Assembly: GCA_023135995.1 (NCBI GenBank)
Contig: JAGLRY010000406.1
Location: 1 to 5,452, forward strand
Length of the DNA: 5,452 nt
Origin: Candidatus Aminicenantota bacterium
GTDB taxonomy: Bacteria > Acidobacteriota > Aminicenantia > Aminicenantales > Aminicenantaceae
Direction of reading: 5' to 3'
Below the pieces are notes generated by a model. The model made no database searches. It was not told the DNA's origin and was given only the letters and a program-made list of their open reading frames with translations. Each line of letters begins with the position of its first letter. Positions within the stretch are counted from its first letter, which is position 1. This document shows positions 1 to 5,267 of this stretch, one piece after another. The translations under genes were made by a program, and so were the position numbers.

Positions 1-745
1 CTTTCTTTTTCCATGCTTCTTTTGTGGCTCTAAGCCGGATCCATTGGATGGCCGAAGCCGCATGTCCATTGGAATGGTTGGAGTCGCACTTAAGACCTAT
101 GGCCTGGATCTTGGGGACATTGGACGATTCGAAGAGCAATTTGTAGTCTTCAAGGATGTTCCGTCGGTATTCTTTCCACTCTCCCAGGCCGTCACTCCCC
201 GAGCCGATGACGATGTAACGCACCTTACCGAAAATCGCCGACCGGCCCGTCGAACCCATTTTTTTCGTTGTATCCCACACATAACCGATCGTCTGAGGAG
301 GGGAGAGGAGCCATCCCCCCTTATCGAAGAGGACAAAGAGCCGGAAGGCCGCATCATCTATATTTCTGACCGTCACATTCGATGCGGGGGGAATCTCATC
401 AACTCTGGCTCGAAACTCGATCTCCGGGTATTTCCTCGGGTCGATTTTTTCGTTTAGCTTTACTCCGATCGCTGTTGACGCATCCGTGTTCTGCATAAAA
501 AGAGTTTTCTCTTTTACCACAAAAGTGTCCGCACTTCCACGCTGTACTTCCCATCCGTTCTCTTTGAGCCATTTTTTGATGGGAGCTGCTTCTTGTGGAA
601 AACTGACGATGAGCTGGAATTCTTGGCCTTTGCCATCTTTTGTTTTGTTTTGCCACGCGGTATGATTTGCGGTGCACCAGATCCTGCCCGAAAGTATTCC
701 CCCTAAAATTACTAGGACAATCAGATAAGGAAGCTTCTTTTTCAT
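1..745 (-). CDS. DUF3047 domain-containing exported protein (3' end cut by the window edge)
   Basis: An open frame runs from an ATG at 745 to the left edge with no stop: 248 codons plus one base. The N-terminus (MKKKLPYLIVLVILGGILSG) is a signal peptide or anchor; no proper lipobox precedes Cys24, and cleavage near CTA|NH (residue 26) is plausible. From about residue 105 it matches the DUF3047 pattern as I know it: KYPEIEFRARVDEIP (106-120), AFRLFVLFDKGG (133-144), TIGYVWDTTKKMG (152-164), IVIGSGSDGLGEWKEYRRN (178-196) followed by ILEDYKLLF, then a last strand IQWIRLRA (233-240). DUF3047 has no assigned biochemical function; members are mostly exported proteins. The basic end ATKEAWKKK suggests that only a few residues are missing. 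No clear Shine-Dalgarno precedes the ATG. It begins 25 nt after the barrel gene, so translation probably depends on the shared transcript. Family assignment is fairly sure; the role is unknown. Confidence 0.8.
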   Translation of the reverse strand, partial: MKKKLPYLIVLVILGGILSGRIWCTANHTAWQNKTKDGKGQEFQLIVSFPQEAAPIKKWLKENGWEVQRGSADTFVVKEKTLFMQNTDASTAIGVKLNEKIDPRKYPEIEFRARVDEIPPASNVTVRNIDDAAFRLFVLFDKGGWLLSPPQTIGYVWDTTKKMGSTGRSAIFGKVRYIVIGSGSDGLGEWKEYRRNILEDYKLLFESSNVPKIQAIGLKCDSNHSNGHAASAIQWIRLRATKEAWKKK

Positions 746-770
746 GTTTTATGAATAGTTCAGGTTAAAT

Positions 771-1412
771 TCAGAATGCTAAGATCAATCCAATCGTTAC
801 ATCCGCCTGAAGCAGTACTCTACCGCCTACGGTCACGTAGCATCCTCCCGGCAATCCACAGAAGACGGAGCCTCCTCCCGAGAGATAAGGGAGAAGAAGT
901 CGCCCCTGAAGCCGAAAACCGAGGTTTGGGGACAAAAAGACTTTAACTCCACCACCTAAAGTCCCTGAAAATCGCCACACACTGGAAACGCCGGGCTCTT
1001 TCGGATTAAAGTGTGTGGCACCGAGAGTGAATAAACCAAAAGGCCGTACTCTGTCTTTCGGATATTCAACCAGACCGCCGATCTGCCAATACTCCACAGA
1101 GGCATCAATGATGCGGTTGTCAACAGGTGCTCCCCTAAATTCGACCTTAGTGTCCTGACGACTGTATGAGAGCTCCAATTGTGTGTTCGGCCTGACCGTA
1201 ATGTCCAGGATCACACCATAGTTCATGGCATCCTTGATGTTGAGCGTGCCTCTTTGAACTGTGATCTTTCCTCCGAATTGGTACCCCACTAAGGGTGTGA
1301 TCTCCACCTGTTGAGCCCATGTGGGTATTTGTGCCAATACAAATGTTAACATGACCAGGAGAAAGATCCTGAGATTCCTTGTTTTAACGAATAAGATCTT
1401 CATTTTCTTCAT
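771..1412 (-). CDS. Small outer-membrane beta-barrel protein
   Basis: 213 residues. A basic N-region (MKKMKILFVKTRNLR) and hydrophobic stretch 16-30 lead to a likely signal peptidase I site TWA|QQ after residue 33. The mature protein of about 180 residues alternates polar and hydrophobic residues in short amphipathic strands separated by turns, for example EITPLVGYQFGG (37-48), YGVILDITVRP (65-75), TQLELSYSRQ (77-86), FGLFTLGATHF (125-135) and GVKVFLSPNLGFRLQGRL (155-172). It ends in a hydrophobic strand with terminal Phe (ADVTIGLILAF), the usual Bam recognition signature. This fits the eight-strand OmpA/OmpW-sized 'outer membrane beta-barrel' class; the exact family is not recognised. Cys185 and Cys191 flank a Gly-rich turn and could form a disulfide. 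The ATG at 1412 is chosen over Met4 because AAGGAG sits 6 nt upstream. It is followed after 25 nt by the DUF3047 gene, with which it probably forms an operon. No substrate can be inferred. Confidence 0.78.
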   Translation of the reverse strand: MKKMKILFVKTRNLRIFLLVMLTFVLAQIPTWAQQVEITPLVGYQFGGKITVQRGTLNIKDAMNYGVILDITVRPNTQLELSYSRQDTKVEFRGAPVDNRIIDASVEYWQIGGLVEYPKDRVRPFGLFTLGATHFNPKEPGVSSVWRFSGTLGGGVKVFLSPNLGFRLQGRLLLPYLSGGGSVFCGLPGGCYVTVGGRVLLQADVTIGLILAF

Positions 1413-1418
1413 GAGTTA

Positions 1419-1424
1419 CTCCTT
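1419..1424 (-). promoter_or_regulatory. Ribosome binding site of the barrel gene
   Basis: AAGGAG on the minus strand lies 6 nt before the ATG at 1412. It merges into a run of eight A residues on its 5' side. It supports Met1 over Met4 as the start. Confidence 0.7.
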
Positions 1425-1489
1425 TTTTTTAAAAACATACGATCGGTTTAAGATTTCGAATTCATGTCTATTCTTAAGTTTTTATATTA

Positions 1490-1513
1490 AGTTCGGAACT
1501 ATCATCTTATGAT
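1490..1513. other. Two abutting dyads in the barrel-gene leader
   Basis: AGTTC-G-GAACT (1490-1500) is a perfect 11-bp dyad. It is followed immediately by ATCAT-CTT-ATGAT (1501-1513), a 5-bp inverted repeat with a 3-nt centre. Both lie downstream of the candidate start site near 1540. They could be operator half-sites or leader structure; both are short, so chance is possible. Confidence 0.25.
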
Positions 1514-1546
1514 GAGCGTTGCAAGACAAAAGATCTAATAGTTTCC

Positions 1547-1575
1547 AATCTAAAGGGTTTTGGCGGGGAGGTCAA
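1547..1575 (-). promoter_or_regulatory. Candidate sigma70-like promoter for the barrel-DUF3047 unit
   Basis: On the minus strand TTGACC (1570-1575, 5 of 6) is separated by exactly 17 nt from TAGATT (1547-1552, 4 of 6). The predicted start near 1540 would give a leader of about 128 nt before the barrel ATG. It lies in the only large AT-rich gap, where a promoter for the downstream pair is expected. Confidence 0.45.
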
Positions 1576-1585
1576 TTGTACTTTA

Positions 1586-1626
1586 GTGCAATATGTAATA
1601 GTTTAAAATATACAATATTCTCGCAC
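1586..1626 (-). terminator. Imperfect AT-rich hairpin after the FadL-like gene (possible terminator or 3' stabiliser)
   Basis: Starting 16 nt after the FadL-like stop, the transcript can fold GUGC with GCAC as an outer clamp, then AAUAUUGUA with UACAUAUU (8 pairs, one bulged U), around a 13-nt AU loop. A three-base bulge (GAG) lies on the 5' side. There is no following U-tract and the stem is mostly A-U, so it is a poor intrinsic terminator. Confidence 0.25.
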
Positions 1627-1641
1627 AAATAAGCTCGATTG

Positions 1642-3039
1642 TCAGAATGAAAAGCCGAATAGAATATTTACGCTATTATATCCAAAATTCACATTTTCAA
1701 TAAGGCCGACAAATTGACGATCTGAATCAGGATTAACGATGTCAGCATTTCTCTTTTTTTCACTTTTGCCCCAGGAATATCCTAATCCAAGTGTCCACTC
1801 TGTGTTTTTTATACGAAAAGTCGTGCCGGTCATGATGTGATAGATGTCCCAATCTGTGACGGATAAAGTGGTGTCGCTTCCAGGTTTTCTCGCAGAGAAA
1901 TCTGTCCGGATACTCCCATAAAAGGTGATGTTCTCGTTTAGAATGTGCTCTATTCCGAGTCCGAAATTGAAAACGTCATCGAGCTCGTGAGTGATCTCGT
2001 TGCGGTATGTCTTGCCATCACTCTGGCCCACGAACTCTTCTGTCTTTATCACATCGAATTTGTCGATTCCTGCATACCATTCTGCACTGGCATACAAGTT
2101 TACAGACCCCAATCTGGTGATCGCCAGAGTATAGGTTGCACCAACTCCCAAAGCAAGAGGTGTAGGAAAATTCGAATCCAACCCATCCTGGTGGTCGGCG
2201 ATAACGTAGGAATCTCTTGTGCCGTCTACATCGATATCTTGGCCTGTTATCGTTTTGTTAATACCTGCAGATCCTTTCCCATAGAGCTCGATACTTGGGG
2301 TCGTCACCGTTAATCCAAGATGAAAACGATCAAAGTCCAGTGCGCAGCCCACCTTCCAGAGCAAACGATAATTTTGGTAATCGTATGATATTGCGTCGAT
2401 GAGCATTGTCAGGTCTCCATCGGGTGTAAGAACTTGGCCAATACTCTGGAAATTGGCACGATGACTGCGGAATGTGAAGTAATTGCTGATGCCGATGCCG
2501 ACCGTATCGTTAAATTTGTAGGCCCATGTTAAGCCCCACCAGGGTTCGGTCAAGTATTCGATCAGTTGGAAGTCGGCAACGATCGATTCATCACCCGGGT
2601 AGTCGGGAATTACGTCGCCCGATGTTATCACCGTACCGGTGAGTCTAATGTCGACAGACTGGCGTGTGAGGATGGAATATCCGATCCGATGGTCTTTAAG
2701 CCATGGGAACTTGATAAGTCCTGCCACAATTCCGGGAGCACTGTCCAGTTTAGATGATGTGAGTTTCTTATCCGTCCCCCCAAGATTCTCTAATGAGTAA
2801 TGTGGCCAGTGATAGACTTTGGATGCGAGCAGTGTTTCCGGGTCTTTGAGCAGGCTCAGACCACCTGGATTGTAATAAATTCCGCTGATGTCTAAAACAC
2901 TCCCGATCACCATGCCTCCAAGTAAAAACGCTCGCGTCCCGTATTGGTAGGTCCAGTAGTGTGAATCCTGAGCGAGACCTTGCTGACAAAAAATGATTGT
3001 TATAATAGCTACAAAAAGGAGAAGGCAGATCCGTCGCAT
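1642..3039 (-). CDS. FadL/OMPP1-like outer-membrane transport protein
   Basis: 465 residues, close to the usual FadL-family length. A signal peptide (MRRICLLLFVAIITIIFC) ends at a good site, GLA|QD, after residue 23. The mature N-terminus has GTRAFLLGGMVIGSVLDISG followed by IYYNPGGL (residues 54-61), corresponding to the FadL/TodX hatch motif (usual form D-x-S-x-x-Y-x-NPAG). Here the Ala is Gly. The rest is a run of amphipathic strands with polar loops, such as WWGLTWAYKFNDTVGIGISN, FHLGLTVTTPSIELYGKG and TEWTLGLGYSWGK, ending in the terminal-Phe strand NILFGFSF. FadL proteins move long-chain fatty acids and other hydrophobic molecules across the outer membrane by lateral diffusion; the substrate here is unknown. 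The start is set by the N-region Met-Arg-Arg plus AAGGA (3043-3047), closely spaced to the ATG. It lies 66 nt after the large modular gene, with a possible own promoter. An alternative would be another barrel class sharing the NPGGL hatch, such as a PorV-like protein. Confidence 0.75.
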   Translation of the reverse strand: MRRICLLLFVAIITIIFCQQGLAQDSHYWTYQYGTRAFLLGGMVIGSVLDISGIYYNPGGLSLLKDPETLLASKVYHWPHYSLENLGGTDKKLTSSKLDSAPGIVAGLIKFPWLKDHRIGYSILTRQSVDIRLTGTVITSGDVIPDYPGDESIVADFQLIEYLTEPWWGLTWAYKFNDTVGIGISNYFTFRSHRANFQSIGQVLTPDGDLTMLIDAISYDYQNYRLLWKVGCALDFDRFHLGLTVTTPSIELYGKGSAGINKTITGQDIDVDGTRDSYVIADHQDGLDSNFPTPLALGVGATYTLAITRLGSVNLYASAEWYAGIDKFDVIKTEEFVGQSDGKTYRNEITHELDDVFNFGLGIEHILNENITFYGSIRTDFSARKPGSDTTLSVTDWDIYHIMTGTTFRIKNTEWTLGLGYSWGKSEKKRNADIVNPDSDRQFVGLIENVNFGYNSVNILFGFSF

Positions 3040-3042
3040 TTT

Positions 3043-3047
3043 TCCTT
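3043..3047 (-). promoter_or_regulatory. Ribosome binding site of the FadL-like gene
   Basis: AAGGA on the minus strand with only 3-4 nt to the ATG at 3039, somewhat closer than the usual 5-9 nt. There is no competing Met nearby upstream. Confidence 0.5.
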
Positions 3048-3059
3048 GTTTATTTCCAG

Positions 3060-3089
3060 AGTCTACTCAGAATAGCAATGTTTTGTCAA
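3060..3089 (-). promoter_or_regulatory. Possible sigma70-like promoter for the FadL-like gene
   Basis: On the minus strand there is a perfect TTGACA (3084-3089), an 18-nt spacer and TAGACT (3060-3065, 4 of 6 to the -10 consensus). Transcription would start near 3053, leaving a leader of only about 14 nt, just enough for the AAGGA site. The -35 element overlaps a small TTGTC/GACAA inverted repeat. The weak -10 and short leader keep confidence low; the gene may simply be read from upstream. Confidence 0.3.
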
Positions 3090-3105
3090 ATCCCGACAAT
3101 ACAAA

Positions 3106-5241
3106 TTATCGCCTGCGTGTTCGTGCTCCGCTGGATCTTTGTGTCCCTTGAAATTGACGTGTTCGGGTTGTGCCATGCTGACGGGATTGGTGCTGGCGTT
3201 CCAACGTCGAACTAGAGCTTGTTCGTGTTGAGGGCTGTCTTGTTTGAGCTCTATCCTGTGTGCTTGGCGTCTGTGTGGATGACCACTTGCCGTTTTCCCG
3301 CTTCTGCCAATTGCCGTTGTCCTGACGCTTATACACATCGCCGTTTCTGTCCGTGTAGACGTTATTGCGTTGACCCTGTGCCACATTGGGCCTCTGTCTG
3401 TCTTGTGTCTGTGGCCTTTGAACATTGCGGTTAATGTTCTGCTGGCGGTTGTAGACGTTGCTTCTGTTTCCGTAAGGAGTGGCTCTTGGGGGCCCGCCTC
3501 GACTGGCTCCATGCCAGTAACCCGCTCTGTATCCGGCTCTATATGCGGCTCTGTGGCCTCCTGGATAGCCATAGCGTCTTGGGTAGGCTGGACCCCACCA
3601 GCCTCTGCCCCAGCCGCCAAATCCGACAGTGAAGCGAAAAGGACCCGATCCAAAGCTGAGCCCAAAACTCCAGCCATACCATGGATTCCAGCGCACATGA
3701 AAGCCCCATGTCCAATGGTGAGGATAGTAATATCTGCCATACCATGGGTGATAATACCAGCCGGTGCCATAAACGATCGTCGGTCCGTAGATGTAACTTC
3801 CCATATATCCTGGATAGTAGCCCACATAAACTACTGTGGGAGTCGTGTCATACACATAGACATACTTCGTGTTGTAATGAGGACAACTGGGCGGGATGGT
3901 GTAGATCTCATCCGGCACTTTATCGCAGACTTCCCACGGGCCATCCGGTTTCTTTGATACATACCAGACGGCTTCGCTGCAGCAATAGTACACATTATCC
4001 ACCTTGAAAATGGCAGAAGACGTATTGACAGCATACTCCACATCCGTGTCTTCGGCTTTTTCGAATTTGGGGCTTCCGTCATATTCCACCTTTAAATCTT
4101 TGCCGCTGTCTCTTTTGATGGCGGATGTCTGCGGAATCTGCGCATCGAGGACCGCCTCCTTGGCCTGTTCTGTCCCTGCAATGAAAGAGAGAAGATGCCC
4201 GTTCTCCGAGTCCTCAGGGATGTTATTGCAACTCTCAGGCAGCTTATCCGAGGGAACATAAGCCCATGGGCCGTTCATGGATTTGCTGGCATACCATCGG
4301 CCGGAAAGAAGGACCAGATACTGCTGTGTGGCCATGTCCATAAGAAGGTCACTCTCTGTGTTCGTGACATAGAGGAGGTCGGTTCCTTCTATAGGTGCAT
4401 ACTCCGGTTTGCCGTCTATGACAATGAGTTCTGTGGGTTCAGTGGCTACGATAACTTTAGGAAGCCGGTTGTCGGTTGCCTCGATTTGTGGCATATCCTC
4501 GGGCTCTTTTGGAGTGATCTGGGAGACTTCTCTGGGTAAACTCTTTGCCTCTTTCCACGGTCCGGTGATGTTCGAGGATGTCATCCAGAGTTCACCGCCG
4601 TTCAAATAATAGGCCTTTGACTTCTTTTCATAGACGACGAGGAAAGGTGTATTCACGACTCGTTCCAGGCTCGAATTTTCAATTTTTTCCATAATGGGTT
4701 CGCCATCGATGAAAACAAGTATTGAGGGGTCATACTCGATGAAAATCTTAGGCGGGTCGTTCTTCAGGTTCTCTGCGGCGGTCCGTTCCTTCTCAGCCAG
4801 GTCCAGACCAGCAAGCAATCTGTCAAGAGAAATATTCATGTTCCACTTAGGGATTTCCTTTTCGAGAAATTCGGATAGCTCTTTTTCATGCTCTGGTGCT
4901 GAGTCAGGAAACCGCGTCCTTGGAATCTTTACGTCTAAAATGTTCACCATCCGTGTATCGCGGTCTGTCTCTACGCGTGCCTTGTACCATACGGCGCCGA
5001 ATACGGGTTCTGTCTCTCCCTTTAAGATCACAGAGACAGCGAATCGGCCTTCAATAATATTGTTTTCAAAACTGTCAACTTGAGGTTGATAAATGGTGAT
5101 TTTTCCTTTTAGATGCTCGAGTGTTCGTGGCCAACCAATCTCTTCTTGAGCTATCTCCTGTGTGAATACGTTAGGAGCTAACAGAAGAAGAAAGAGCCCC
5201 AGGAAGATACATACTCCCGTGTTTTTAAATTTGCTAAACAT
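3106..5241 (-). CDS. Exported modular 'carbohydrate-binding family V/XII'-type protein with basic low-complexity tail
   Basis: 711 residues from the ATG at 5241; a 716-residue form from an ATG at 5256 is possible. Numbering here is for the 711 form. A signal peptide with hydrophobic core 10-24 ends near VFT|QE (residue 27). Residues 36-145 form a conserved N-terminal domain (GWPRTLEHLKGKITIYQPQ, FGAVWYKARVETDRD, EIPKWNMNISLDRLLAGL). Three degenerate modules follow at about 164-236, 261-335 and 383-451, sharing IDGxP, VNT, YYL and GxW...GPW elements. Residues 460-555 are Tyr/Gly/Trp-rich (VVYVGYYPGYMGSYIYG and on). The last 116 residues are Arg/Gln/Asn/Ser/Thr-rich with about 24 Arg/Lys against 7 Asp/Glu, and contain NNVYTDRNGDVYKRQDNGNW. 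The architecture matches, from memory, proteins named 'carbohydrate-binding family V/XII'; sugar binding itself is not shown. Location is probably periplasmic or cell surface. It lies 26 nt after the DUF4136 gene, in the same presumed operon. Confidence 0.8.
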   Translation of the reverse strand: MFSKFKNTGVCIFLGLFLLLLAPNVFTQEIAQEEIGWPRTLEHLKGKITIYQPQVDSFENNIIEGRFAVSVILKGETEPVFGAVWYKARVETDRDTRMVNILDVKIPRTRFPDSAPEHEKELSEFLEKEIPKWNMNISLDRLLAGLDLAEKERTAAENLKNDPPKIFIEYDPSILVFIDGEPIMEKIENSSLERVVNTPFLVVYEKKSKAYYLNGGELWMTSSNITGPWKEAKSLPREVSQITPKEPEDMPQIEATDNRLPKVIVATEPTELIVIDGKPEYAPIEGTDLLYVTNTESDLLMDMATQQYLVLLSGRWYASKSMNGPWAYVPSDKLPESCNNIPEDSENGHLLSFIAGTEQAKEAVLDAQIPQTSAIKRDSGKDLKVEYDGSPKFEKAEDTDVEYAVNTSSAIFKVDNVYYCCSEAVWYVSKKPDGPWEVCDKVPDEIYTIPPSCPHYNTKYVYVYDTTPTVVYVGYYPGYMGSYIYGPTIVYGTGWYYHPWYGRYYYPHHWTWGFHVRWNPWYGWSFGLSFGSGPFRFTVGFGGWGRGWWGPAYPRRYGYPGGHRAAYRAGYRAGYWHGASRGGPPRATPYGNRSNVYNRQQNINRNVQRPQTQDRQRPNVAQGQRNNVYTDRNGDVYKRQDNGNWQKRENGKWSSTQTPSTQDRAQTRQPSTRTSSSSTLERQHQSRQHGTTRTRQFQGTQRSSGARTRRR
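3517..3552 (-). repeat. Three tandem 12-bp units encoding Arg-Ala-(Ala/Gly)-Tyr
   Basis: Within the large modular gene, the minus-strand units AGAGCCGCATAT, AGAGCCGGATAC and AGAGCGGGTTAC follow each other without gaps. They encode RAAY, RAGY and RAGY (residues 564-575 of the 711 form) at the transition from the aromatic segment to the basic tail. The units differ mostly at synonymous positions, so the repeat is old or under protein-level selection rather than a recent slippage product. Confidence 0.7.
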
Positions 5242-5248
5242 TATAGAT

Positions 5249-5253
5249 CTCCT
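5249..5253 (-). promoter_or_regulatory. Shine-Dalgarno site that decides the start of the 711-residue protein
   Basis: AGGAG on the minus strand ends 7 nt before the ATG at 5241. It lies inside the 15-nt in-frame extension that would begin at the ATG at 5256, where the same bases would encode Arg-Arg. The upstream ATG has only a weak, distant AGGA. This favours the 5241 start (MFSKFKNTG). Confidence 0.7.
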
Positions 5254-5267
5254 CATTTTCTTCAGTC

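Larger units (their letters stand above)
1413..1641. other. AT-rich 229-bp intergenic region
   Basis: This is the only large non-coding stretch. It separates the FadL-like stop from the barrel start and holds the hairpin, promoter candidate, dyads and ribosome binding site listed separately. A T5A8 tract directly precedes the ribosome binding site. No convincing small ORF or RNA gene is visible in it. It fits a boundary between two transcription units. Confidence 0.6.

Noticed and set aside
44..457. A 137-codon plus-strand open frame opposite the DUF3047 gene.
   Set aside because: The minus strand here translates to a recognisable DUF3047 domain across the whole stretch; the plus frame shows no family features.
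399..677. A 92-codon minus-strand frame, and another at 97-357, inside the DUF3047 gene.
   Set aside because: Both are alternate-frame shadows, very Arg/Ser/Lys-rich. The true frame is continuous from 745 to the window edge, so no frameshift is needed to explain them.
1321..1512. A 63-codon plus-strand frame covering the barrel signal peptide and part of the intergenic gap.
   Set aside because: Its hydrophobic look is the antisense of a signal-peptide region plus AT-rich DNA. No ribosome site was seen.
1536..1604. The 9-mer TAATAGTTT occurs twice (1536-1544 and 1596-1604), 60 bp apart in the intergenic gap.
   Set aside because: A 9-mer pair is not surprising in about 230 bp of AT-rich DNA, and the second copy lies in the loop of the hairpin. 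I would not call it an operator without conservation.
3085..3103. TTGTC/GACAA inverted repeat after the large modular gene, considered as a terminator.
   Set aside because: The stem is only 5 bp with a 7-nt loop and no U-tract follows; it overlaps a perfect TTGACA instead.
3063..3827. A 254-codon minus-strand open frame overlapping the 3' half of the large modular gene and extending past its stop.
   Set aside because: It is an out-of-frame reading of the repetitive Tyr/Gly/Arg-rich region. It has Met/Thr/Glu/His-rich low-complexity composition, no recognisable domain and no suitable ribosome site. The overlapping frame has clear homology-like motifs and a signal peptide.
3370..3957. A 195-codon plus-strand open frame opposite the same region.
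   Set aside because: It is antisense to the aromatic segment, where biased codons suppress stops. Its composition is Ser/Val/Ala/Ile-rich without domain or export logic, and no ribosome site was seen.
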